64,000 nucleotides of DNA, from NCBI GenBank assembly GCA_024637225.1, contig JAGXFP010000034.1:62001-126000 (forward strand), in the 5' to 3' direction. Position 1 is the stretch's first letter; each line of letters starts with the position of its first letter. Origin of the DNA: Desulfobacterales bacterium (GTDB lineage Bacteria; Desulfobacterota; Desulfobulbia; Desulfobulbales; JAGXFP01). A program made the translations under genes and the position numbers. Positions 30,464 to 39,277 of the stretch are shown one piece after another. The notes beneath the pieces are model-generated. The model saw nothing but the letters and a program-made list of their open reading frames with translations. It did no database searches and was not told the origin of the DNA.

Positions 30464-31564
30464 CTAGTCTTGTTTCTTCTTGGCGCCCATCGCCACCGCC
30501 GCCACTCCGGCCCCGATCGCCGCCCCGGCCACGCCGGCCGCCAGGGTGGAGGCGCCCTCCCCCTCTTCCTCCTGCGCTTTGGTGAAGAATATCGGCGGGG
30601 TCACATAAGTGGGTTTGGCGAAGGAATGAAGCGGAGCGAAGAACCCGACCCCATCCTCGGAGCAGCCGAAGCAGGGGAATCCGGTGCCGACCGGCCAGGC
30701 CTCCGGGCCGAGATCGTTGTAGCAGACGGTGGGGCAGTTGTTGAAGGTTTCCGGCCCCTTGCAGCCCATCATGTAGAGGCAATAACCCAAGCGGTGCCCC
30801 TCGTCGCCGAACTCCTTGACGAAGCGGCCCGCGTCGAAATGGGGGCGCCGCGGGCAATTTTCGTGAATCAGTCGGCCGTAACCGAAAACCGGCCGATTTT
30901 TCTCATCTAAAGCCGGCAGTTTCTTGAAGGTCAGAAAGTGCAGAATGGTGGAAAGCAGATTGTAGTGGACCGGGGGGCAGCCGGGATGATTGACCACGGT
31001 AATGCCGGTGCCGGCCAGGATCTCATGGACCGGCTTGGCCCCGGTCGGGTTGGGATTGGCCGAGGGGATGCCGCCCCAGGAGGCGCAGGAGCCGATACAT
31101 AAAACCGCGGCTGCCTTGGGGGCGGTTTCCTTGAGGATATCGAGGGCGGTGCGGCCGGCGATCTTGCAGTAGACCCCGCCGTCCTTGGTGGGAATCGAGC
31201 CGTCCACCACCAGGATGAATTTCCCCTCGTTTTCTTTAATGGACTTGGCCCGGTACTCCTCGGCCTGATGACCGGCCCCGGCCGCCAGGGTCTCATGATA
31301 ATCAAGGGAGATCAGATTGAGGATCAGGCTGTCAAGACTGGGATGACTGGTGCGGAGCAGGGTTTCGGTGCAACCCGTGCATTCCTGGGCGGAGAGCCAG
31401 ATCACCACCGGCCGTTTGGGGGAAGTGACGGCTTCGGCGATCCTGGTCCCCATCGAAACGGGCAAGCCCATAAAGGCCGCCATCGCCGAGCAGTACTTCA
31501 TGAAATCGCGGCGGGATACGCCGTTCAACCTACCTCTTACCTCTTCAAAGCTCCGGTCGTCCAT
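30464..31564 (-). CDS. hybO: [NiFe]-hydrogenase small subunit with Tat signal and C-terminal hydrophobic tail
   Basis: VSRRDFMKYCSAMAAFMG, ECTGCTETLLRTSHP, GSCASWGGIPSANPNPTGA, HPGCPP. Confidence 0.95.
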   Translation of the reverse strand: MDDRSFEEVRGRLNGVSRRDFMKYCSAMAAFMGLPVSMGTRIAEAVTSPKRPVVIWLSAQECTGCTETLLRTSHPSLDSLILNLISLDYHETLAAGAGHQAEEYRAKSIKENEGKFILVVDGSIPTKDGGVYCKIAGRTALDILKETAPKAAAVLCIGSCASWGGIPSANPNPTGAKPVHEILAGTGITVVNHPGCPPVHYNLLSTILHFLTFKKLPALDEKNRPVFGYGRLIHENCPRRPHFDAGRFVKEFGDEGHRLGYCLYMMGCKGPETFNNCPTVCYNDLGPEAWPVGTGFPCFGCSEDGVGFFAPLHSFAKPTYVTPPIFFTKAQEEEGEGASTLAAGVAGAAIGAGVAAVAMGAKKKQD

Positions 31565-31957
31565 GGAAGCCCTCTTCGGATTAGGTTATGGTCGGTCTCG
31601 CAATGAGGCCGGCTCAATTTGGAGCCGTCAGCAAACAACATGGCCATTTTCGAGCCTTCTTATACGGCTCCTTATGCCGTCTTGGCTGTACTAAATGGTC
31701 ATGTTATTCTTTGACAACGGCTTAGCGTTCCGGTATCCCATCTATGTCATTCTCAAGGGAGATGCATGATATAGCTTCAATCGACCTGTCCCCGAGAGAT
31801 TAAATCATGACAACATTTTTCAGCTGACGAAGTCAAGAAAAAAACGGATCATCATGCGATAAGAGTGCTGACGGCCCTGCCATATCGTGATAGGCGGCAA
31901 AAACGAATTCTGCCCTGAAAAATATTCACCAAACCGGCAGAGGGATTTTTGATAAAT

Positions 31958-32120
31958 TCGCAAAAAGTCGGAAAAAGCTGTCATTTCGAACGCATGTGAG
32001 AAATCTTGTTCGATATGCGCCCCGCAGGAAGTGCCCTTGGGGTGCAAGGAGTGGTGCATCCCAAGAGCACTTCCTTAGGAGCAAAATACGCCACGACGCA
32101 GTAGATCGGAGTTTTTGCGA
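31958..32120. repeat. Compound palindromic element E
   Basis: Outer TCGCAAAAA/TTTTTGCGA; half GTCATTTCGAACGCATGTGAGAAATCTT; inner hairpin AGGAAGTGCcCTTGGG...CCCAAGaGCACTTCCT. Confidence 0.65.
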
Positions 32121-32170
32121 CGCCCTCAATTTTGTTGCCGGTATGGCGATTTAGGTTATCCTCTTGAACC

Positions 32171-33331
32171 ATGAGCGATTCCAAGGCAAATTCAACTTAC
32201 CGGCCGGACCGGGGACCGATCGATCGAATCGGAAGAGTCCTGATCGAACAAGAGGTCGAGAATCACCCGCTGACCAAGCGCATCATCGCCCGGCTCGGAG
32301 ACATCCCGACCGAGAGCGTCGCCGCCGACCGGGAACCGGATCGTGACCGGCTCGGCCTGGACCGGGACTTTACCGCCAGTTTGACCAGTGGCAAACGGAT
32401 CCTGCTCCTCGGCCGCAACCGGGGCCGTTTCCTGAAGGCGTGCCCCGCTACCCGGGAGTATCGCTGCTGCGACTACCAGGTCCTGAATATCGGGATGAAC
32501 TGCCCGATGGAGTGCGTCTACTGCATCCTCCAGGCCTATCTCAACAATCCCTGGCTCTCCTTTTTCGTCAATACCGAGGATCTGTTTGCCGAACTGGCGG
32601 AGGATTTCGCCGCCGAACCGGACCGGCCCCGGCGGATCGGCACCGGCGAGTTCACTGACAGCCTGGCCCTGGACAGCCTTACCGGTCTCAGCCGGGAGCT
32701 GATCGCATTCTTCCGGGACAAAGAACGGGCCGTCTTGGAGCTGAAGACCAAGACCGCCTGTATCGAAAACCTCCGGGATATCGACCATAACGGCCGGACC
32801 ATCGTCGCCTGGAGCCTGAACAGTCCGGCCATTATGGAAAAAGAAGAACTGAAGACCGCATCCCTCGACCAGCGCCTGGCCGCCGCGGCCGAATGCGCAG
32901 CCATGGGCTACCGGCTTGCCTTCCATTTCGACCCGATCATCCATCATCCCGACTGGCGGGAGGGCTACCGCGAGACGATCGGCAAGCTTTTCGAAATGGT
33001 GCCGGCGGATAAAATCGTCTGGATCAGCATGGGCGCCCTGCGCTTCCTGCCCGCCCTGAAGAATATCGCCACCAGCCGCTTTCCGAATTCGCGCTTCTTT
33101 TACGACGAATTCGTCCTCGGGCTCGACAACAAATTCCGTTATTTCCGGACCCTGCGGGTAGAAATGTACAAATTCATCTACGAAGAATTAAAGAGGCGGA
33201 CCGCCGCAGACACATGCATCTACCTGTGCATGGAAAGCGACGAGATCTGGCGGGAGGCTTTCGGTTTTCCCCCCGAAGAGTTCGGCGGAGTGCCGACCAT
33301 GCTCGACCGGGCGGCGGGTCTTACCAAGTGA
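32171..33331 (+). CDS. SPL (spore photoproduct lyase)-family radical SAM protein
   Basis: CPMECVYCILQAYLNNP (CX3CX2C) and SplB-like layout. Confidence 0.88.
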   Translation: MSDSKANSTYRPDRGPIDRIGRVLIEQEVENHPLTKRIIARLGDIPTESVAADREPDRDRLGLDRDFTASLTSGKRILLLGRNRGRFLKACPATREYRCCDYQVLNIGMNCPMECVYCILQAYLNNPWLSFFVNTEDLFAELAEDFAAEPDRPRRIGTGEFTDSLALDSLTGLSRELIAFFRDKERAVLELKTKTACIENLRDIDHNGRTIVAWSLNSPAIMEKEELKTASLDQRLAAAAECAAMGYRLAFHFDPIIHHPDWREGYRETIGKLFEMVPADKIVWISMGALRFLPALKNIATSRFPNSRFFYDEFVLGLDNKFRYFRTLRVEMYKFIYEELKRRTAADTCIYLCMESDEIWREAFGFPPEEFGGVPTMLDRAAGLTK

Positions 33332-33399
33332 CCCTTTTTTTACTTTTTTTATAACTGTTCACCGGGGTGATCGCCCAAAGTATTCAAAACCGCCGGACT

Positions 33400-33505
33400 G
33401 TAACCGTTCAGCAGTGGTGCGGATTGGACAAGCGGACCGGCGCCGCGTACCTCGTGTACGTAAGCCGGGCCGGTCGTCCGAAGACGGTGTGTGCTGAACG
33501 GTAAC
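33400..33505. repeat. Nested palindrome element A
   Basis: Arms GTAACCGTTCAGCA (33400-33413) / TGCTGAACGGTAAC (33492-33505), 13/14 complementary; core GACCGGCgccGCGTACctcgtGTACGTaaGCCGGgccGGTC. Confidence 0.85.
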
Positions 33506-33539
33506 TTTTTTTGAAGCCGGACCGGCTTCAAGACCATCA

Positions 33540-34082
33540 TCAGCCGCAGTCGCCGAGCCGGGCGGCATTATAGGCATCTCGCTGTTGTTCAGCAAAGAGT
33601 GCCTCCTCCACAGCCGATTCCACCTGATCGGCCAGATCATTTAACTGAGCTTCACTTGCAATCTCCGGAGCCTTTGCCGCGACTCGACTTATTTGGCTTG
33701 ATTTCACTTCCGCGATCAGCGGCCTCTCCGTGACCTCCAGGCGCTGCCAGCCGGCCAGGGTCTTCCGATAATCACCCAGGCGCAGGTAAGCCAGACCGAG
33801 ATAGAGATGGGAGAAGGTATCGTGCGGACGGCTGGCTATGACCTTTTCAAATTGCCCGGCCGCTTCCCGGTACCAGCCATTTTCAAAGAGGCTGTGAGCC
33901 AATTTTCGCCGGGCCAGGGCCGCCTCGGGATGCTCGTCCAGATACAATTCCAAAAGATCGGCGGCGGCCCGATAATCCCGGGCGAGATATTTTGAGTCGG
34001 CCCGCTGGATCACTCCGGCACTGCAGGCGGTTAACAGGATCACCGCGAACAGCAATGAGCCGAGAACCCTTTTCTTATTCAT
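33540..34082 (-). CDS. TPR-repeat lipoprotein
   Basis: Lipobox LLTACSAG; TPR-like segments (AAADLLELYLDEHPEAALARRKLAHSLFENGWYREAAGQFEKVI). Confidence 0.75.
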   Translation of the reverse strand: MNKKRVLGSLLFAVILLTACSAGVIQRADSKYLARDYRAAADLLELYLDEHPEAALARRKLAHSLFENGWYREAAGQFEKVIASRPHDTFSHLYLGLAYLRLGDYRKTLAGWQRLEVTERPLIAEVKSSQISRVAAKAPEIASEAQLNDLADQVESAVEEALFAEQQRDAYNAARLGDCG

Positions 34083-34228
34083 TACATTCCTCCGAACATT
34101 GATAAGGATTACTTTTTTTAAAACTAATCATCTTCCGCGTTTTTTCATGTTTTTCAGCTCGGAAAGTTATTATGTTATTTCCATAGATGCTCGGATATAT
34201 CGTTATCCAGTTTTTCATGATCTTTATG

Positions 34229-34280
34229 CCCACAGGGCATAAGTTTCATGCGAGCAGACAAGCTGCTCAACTCAGCTTTA
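34229..34280 (-). repeat. Dispersed repeat R, copy R2 (short form)
   Basis: CCCACAGGGCATAAGTTTCATGCGAGCAGACAAGCTGCTCAACTCAGCTTTA. Confidence 0.8.
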
Positions 34281-34308
34281 ACCCAGATAACCCGGCGAGG
34301 AGTGCACT

Positions 34309-34818
34309 ATGGACAAGAAATTTTCTTTGGGAATTTTTTCGGCTTTTTCTTTATTATTTTGGCTCATTTTGTTCACACCGGCCTTTGCCGGGGATTATGT
34401 GAAAAATAAAGATGGTACCGTGAAGGATAATGGCATCGGTCTGATTTGGCAGCAGAGTGACGATAACGTGCAAAGGACCTGGGAGGATGCCCGGGATTAT
34501 TGCCGCAACCTGTCCTTTGCCGGTCATGACGATTGGCGCTTGCCCAACCACTACGAACTTGGCACGATTCGCGTCGAGGGAGATAAATATCCCGCTATTG
34601 ACCAAGATTATTTTCCTGGAACCAAGGCCGCAAGATATTGGAGCGGTACCGACTTACCTTATTCTGACCAAAAGTCCTTCTATGTAGATTTCGGTAAAGA
34701 ATCATTTGCTGAAGACCGTAAGGGAAAACCAGAAACCAAATTAGAAGCAATGCAATGGGACAATAAATATTATTCTCGTTGCGTTAGAGGAAAGCGCAAG
34801 AAAGTAGAAAAAAAATGA
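34309..34818 (+). CDS. Secreted Lcl/DUF1566-domain protein
   Basis: Signal peptide; DGTVKDNGIGLIWQQ...WEDARDYCRNLSFAGHDDWRLPNHYEL...YWSGTDLP. Confidence 0.85.
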   Translation: MDKKFSLGIFSAFSLLFWLILFTPAFAGDYVKNKDGTVKDNGIGLIWQQSDDNVQRTWEDARDYCRNLSFAGHDDWRLPNHYELGTIRVEGDKYPAIDQDYFPGTKAARYWSGTDLPYSDQKSFYVDFGKESFAEDRKGKPETKLEAMQWDNKYYSRCVRGKRKKVEKK

Positions 34819-34901
34819 TCTTTGCGGAGTAATCGATCAGGGCGGAGGGTGCCACTCACCTCCACTCCTCCCTGACCTGCTCTTTTCAGCAACTCCTGCC
34901 C

Positions 34902-36211
34902 TTACCCGGTAGCAACGCCCAAGGCGAGTAAGGAAAGCAAAATTACCAGCAAAGAAATCCGGGGGAACGGTTTAAGCATTAAACTGCTAAAAAGATAACT
35001 GCCGAGAACCGAAAAAATAACAACCCCGCAAAACTTGATTATAGAATCAAGTTCGGTGAATTGTCTGAAAAACAATTGGCCCACGACCACCAGTAAAAGA
35101 TGATTCAGATAGAGATAATATGAATGGTCGGCCAAAAAACCATGGATCTTCGATGGTTTCGCCAGATAACGGCAACCCAGTAACAACAGAGCAAACAACA
35201 GACTCAGACACAGGGAATAACGGACAAAACAGTACAACAGGGTAATGTCCGGCCGGCTTGTGCCGCTGAAAATCTGTTGATGGAGCGGGAAATAAACGGC
35301 GATAAGGGCAAGAGACGTGCTCCCCCAGAAAAGGAGTTTGCCCGGTGGGGGCTTTTCGATGAACCATTGCCGGGTGAAGGCATAAACCCCCAGGCCGAAA
35401 TAGCAAATATACACCATGAGCCGAGGGGATTGAAACTGGATAACATTGTAGATGATGATCCAGCGTTCAAAAGACATGTAGGAATTGATCACATAATAAC
35501 TCAGGGAGCAAAGCGCACCGACAGCAAGAAGAATTATCCAGGAGTACCCCTCCCCCTGTAACCAGTCACGGGACGAGCCGCCCTGGTTTGGCTTATCTCC
35601 CATCCTGTAAGGGCTTACCTCCCCTCTCTCGAAAGGCCCGGAGCCGTGGCCTCTTGGGTCATTTATTTTTCCGGCGCTCCATTTCCCCTTGATCGCGTCG
35701 CCAAGCCCGAAAAACAGGAAAAAGAAGAAAAGCAGGGAAATAAACCAGGCGTAATCCAGACTGAACTGATCCATTGAATGGATAAAACCGAGATGAAATC
35801 GCCTTGCATCACCCAAAAACAGAGCCCAGTAAGAAAAAATCCATTCTGGTAAATAGTGTCGGCCCGGGCGATATGATAAATATAATGGATCACCGGCACG
35901 ACAAGGGTGACACAGACGAGCCAGGGGCCGAGGAGGCGGACCGCCTTATTCCCAAGGAACCGGCCCAAGCCCTTTTTCCGCAAGGATGGCAGGGCGAAGA
36001 ATCCCGCCAGAAAAAAAAGGGTCGGCATCATGATAATATCGGGCAGCTGGCGAAACAGATCGAAAAACGACATCGAGGCGGGGTCGGGATCGCGGACAAA
36101 CCACCAGGAGACCGCTTCCCCATAGCTATCCGCGGCATGCTGTAAAACCACCAGCATAATGACCAGATAACGGAGACGGTCGAAGGGCGGAAAACGAGGC
36201 GGATCAGACAC
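34902..36211 (-). pseudogene. Acyltransferase family 3-like gene split by a frameshift near 35870-35890
   Basis: ORF 35663..36211 carries the N-terminal part and ORF 34902..35816 the C-terminal TM part. Reading through in the second frame gives PLYLSYRPGRHYLPEWIFSYWALFLGDARRFHLGF, a plausible continuation. Confidence 0.75.
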
Positions 36212-36215
36212 TGCC

Positions 36216-37454
36216 TTACTCCCCCTTGAGCAGCGCCTTGTCCGGGTCCATCAAACTGCAGCGGATTGCCGGCAGCAGGGCGGCGCAAACCCCGGTAAGA
36301 ACTCCGAGCCCCAGGCAGACTGCGACCAGCAGGGAAAACTGGGAGACCCCCGGCCACTGAAAGGGAATGGCGAAGGAGGTCTCAATATGGTTGCGCAGAG
36401 CGAAAAACATTGCTCCGCCGATAATTATCCCTAGACTGCCGCCGGCAAAAGAGAGCAGGGAGGCCTCGGTCACGGTCAGGCGAAAAATTGTTGATCTTCT
36501 CGCCCCCATGGCTCGCAAAAGCCCCATCTCGCGAATTCTCTCATTGACGATCATTGAAAAAATTATCGCGATCAGCAGAAACGAGATAACCCACAGTACA
36601 CAACCAGCCAGGAATACGGCCCTCAACAACATAAAAATCTGTTTACCGATTGAGGTCTGGACCTGCTTGGTTACTATTCCCTTTACGTTGATGCTTTTGA
36701 CATCATGGCCAATCTGGTTGGCAATCACCTGAGTACTAAATAACGGGCTGGTTCGGACCATGATGGCTGAGACTATTTCCTGGTCCCAGCTAAGATTATC
36801 CGGCAGAGGAGCAGATGATTTAATCATTAAATCTTTCAGGTCGTCATAGACCATAAATATTGAGTTGTCGAAGAACGCGTTCCCGGAAGCCTCAAGTTTA
36901 TCGGCGACGATAAATGTCCTGTTATATAGTTGAACCCTAAAGCCCTGTTGATGGGGGAGATTACTGCCGACTAATACCTCGCCGTTTTTGATGGATGTAT
37001 TATTGCTGTTTTTCAGCCAGGGGAGGACACTGAAGTCGTTAGCCGGTTTAAATCCGACCAGCAATTTGTTGCCTATGTCGCAGCAACCGGCTTCGGAGGA
37101 AATATGAAATAGTTGAGGCGAAGCGCTTTCAACCACTTTTGCTTTTCTTTTAAGTTTCGGATGAAATTTCTCGACATTATTAATCTCACCCAGCACCGAC
37201 CCTGCCATATAAAATGTAATAGGCGTGCCGTCGGCCATGGCTGCTTCCGCCTTTTTTTTATACTCCCATGGGACAACGATCAGATCTGAGCCGAGGCGAT
37301 CGGCGTTACGGGTCAGACTTGTCCTTACCGACTGCATGACCGCCGAAACGGAGAAGATGGTTCCCGTCGCCGCCGCGACTCCCAGGACGATCGCGATGCT
37401 CCTGAACAGATTATGCCTGATATTTTTCCTGGCCAGGCCGGCTAAGGATATCAT
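36216..37454 (-). CDS. ABC transporter permease (FtsX/MacB type)
   Basis: N-terminal TM with periplasmic MacB-like domain; C-terminal NERIREMGLLRAMGARRSTIFRLTVTEASLLSFAGGSLGI. Confidence 0.88.
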   Translation of the reverse strand: MISLAGLARKNIRHNLFRSIAIVLGVAAATGTIFSVSAVMQSVRTSLTRNADRLGSDLIVVPWEYKKKAEAAMADGTPITFYMAGSVLGEINNVEKFHPKLKRKAKVVESASPQLFHISSEAGCCDIGNKLLVGFKPANDFSVLPWLKNSNNTSIKNGEVLVGSNLPHQQGFRVQLYNRTFIVADKLEASGNAFFDNSIFMVYDDLKDLMIKSSAPLPDNLSWDQEIVSAIMVRTSPLFSTQVIANQIGHDVKSINVKGIVTKQVQTSIGKQIFMLLRAVFLAGCVLWVISFLLIAIIFSMIVNERIREMGLLRAMGARRSTIFRLTVTEASLLSFAGGSLGIIIGGAMFFALRNHIETSFAIPFQWPGVSQFSLLVAVCLGLGVLTGVCAALLPAIRCSLMDPDKALLKGE

Positions 37455-37500
37455 TACTCTTTACTCCTTGTTGTTAATCTCTTGAGCCGAAAAACCATCT

Positions 37501-38706
37501 TTATCCCTGTCGAATAGCCTCGTAGGGTTCCATATTTGCACAGCGGGTTGCCGGGCCGGCGGCAGTGGCGGTACAGGAAATTATTATCGCCAATACGCAA
37601 AAGAGACCAGCCACTACTACATATGGAACACTTGGCCAAACGAAGGGAATCTCGGTACCGTAGAGCATAATAAAAAGGCTTTTCAGACGATCCAAAGCAA
37701 GTGTCCCGCCAACAGCCCCCGCCGTGCTGCCGATAGCGGATAGAATTGCGGCCTCATACAGTATTAATCTAATCATTTTTCCCCTGGTGGCACCGATGGC
37801 TCTCAACAAGCCGAGTTCTCTTTGCCTCTCATTGACGATCATGGCAAAGACCAGGCCCATCAGGAAAAGAGTCATCACCCAACCGATGACCCCCACGGCA
37901 ATTATACCCCAGAGCGAAGCCTCGACATCGTTGCGCATGGAAGTGACCAGTTTGCGACTGACGATCGCCTTTACCCCGTTTACCGAATTTTCAATCCCGG
38001 AGGCAACCTTATCGACATCGGTATCCGGGTCAATCTTAACCATGACCGATGAAATCTGCCGATTATCGATCTCCAAGGGTAATCCTGCCATGGTCTTGGA
38101 AACCTTGATCATGCTTCTGGCCACATCCATGGTCATAAATGCTGAAAAATCAATGAATTTGAAACCGGTTTTGGCTGCGGCGCTCTTTACCTTAAATCTT
38201 TTACCGAAGAAGGTTATAAACATTCCTTCCGTCGCGTAGAGGGTGTTGGCCCCCACCAGAATAGGGTCATATCCCTCCCCTTCATGATCGAGGTTAAATC
38301 TAAGCCAAGGGCTCAAGATGAAATCGGTGGCGGGATCAAAGCCAACCAGCCTGACGGTCGGCAAGGTGCAACACTCGACCTGTAACGATGTAATGTAGAG
38401 TTGCGGCGATGTCGCCATAACCCCCGAAACCGCCGAGACCTCTTCCTCTATCCGTTGATCCATATAAAACGAAGTTATCTCGTTGCCCAAGAGGATATTG
38501 CTGCCCTTGGCCTCATAATCGGCCGGGACAACCATTATATCAGCGCCAAGTCGGGCCATCCCAAGTTCCAGACCCGCTTTAACGGACTTCATTAGTACGG
38601 CGCCCGTAAATACCAAACTGCATGCCAGAAGGGTAGCCAGAATAATGGAAATACTGCGGAACGGTTTACGTCCGAGATTTTTTAGAGCTATTCTAAATAG
38701 TGACAT
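37501..38706 (-). CDS. ABC transporter permease (FtsX/MacB type)
   Basis: MSLFRIALKNLGRKPFRSISI; NERQRELGLLRAIGATRGKMIRLILYEAAILSAIGSTAG. Confidence 0.88.
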   Translation of the reverse strand: MSLFRIALKNLGRKPFRSISIILATLLACSLVFTGAVLMKSVKAGLELGMARLGADIMVVPADYEAKGSNILLGNEITSFYMDQRIEEEVSAVSGVMATSPQLYITSLQVECCTLPTVRLVGFDPATDFILSPWLRFNLDHEGEGYDPILVGANTLYATEGMFITFFGKRFKVKSAAAKTGFKFIDFSAFMTMDVARSMIKVSKTMAGLPLEIDNRQISSVMVKIDPDTDVDKVASGIENSVNGVKAIVSRKLVTSMRNDVEASLWGIIAVGVIGWVMTLFLMGLVFAMIVNERQRELGLLRAIGATRGKMIRLILYEAAILSAIGSTAGAVGGTLALDRLKSLFIMLYGTEIPFVWPSVPYVVVAGLFCVLAIIISCTATAAGPATRCANMEPYEAIRQG

Positions 38707-39197
38707 TAACTTTCCTCGTTAAAGTGAGGCTTTGCAGAATGGCGGCGCCATCGGGGCAAAGACCTGGCGATTATAGCGAGAGGCATATAAACCGTGGCGG
38801 CTATCAAGTTCATGCAAGAGAAGAGAAAGGATTGATGATTATAATTACATAATGGTATTTAGGACGAGGCATGATCCAAAAGATCCATGAAAAAGCATGG
38901 TCGGAAGTCGAAGCAATCCATGGCCTGGTAGAATTCTTGCTTCTCATCTTCACGGTTCTCTTAACTGTAATTCAGACATCGCATAATAATCGGTTCGAGG
39001 GCAAGATGTCATCCCTTCATTTCATATTCACCAGCGTTTGGGGGAAATGTCTGTTGCCGGTAATGACAAGGTAGAGAGCGGAAATATCGGCTGTTGATAA
39101 TAACGGGGTTGTCGATAGATCTTCATAATCAATTGTAAAGTGGTCGGTGACGCCTGCTCCTTCAGCCGGCCGGGTTTGCCCGCTACGCTGGGCAAAC

Positions 39198-39230
39198 AAA
39201 AAAGGAGGGACGACAAAATGTCGTCCCTCC
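39198..39230 (-). terminator. Rho-independent terminator of the duplicated CXXCH lipoprotein gene
   Basis: 12-bp perfect stem GGAGGGACGACA-TTT-TGTCGTCCCTCC then TTTTTT on the minus strand. Confidence 0.9.
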
Positions 39231-39277
39231 TCATTATTGCTGAACTAGAAGTAAATATTCAGCCTTTATACCGCCGG

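Noticed and set aside
28135-30910. Large plus-strand ORFs (429 and 601 aa) antisense to hydrogenase subunits
   Set aside because: Fully antisense to large subunit, HybA and small subunit genes; no domain motifs.
31620-31660. Possible sigma-54 promoter for the hydrogenase operon (TGGCCATGTTGTTTGC, minus strand)
   Set aside because: GG-to-GC spacing is 11 nt rather than 10 and the -24 element is imperfect; not supportable by eye.
33511-33531. Hairpin TTGAAGCCGG-A-CCGGCTTCAA as a terminator
   Set aside because: The T-tract is on the wrong side for both flanking genes, so it is left as a hairpin only.
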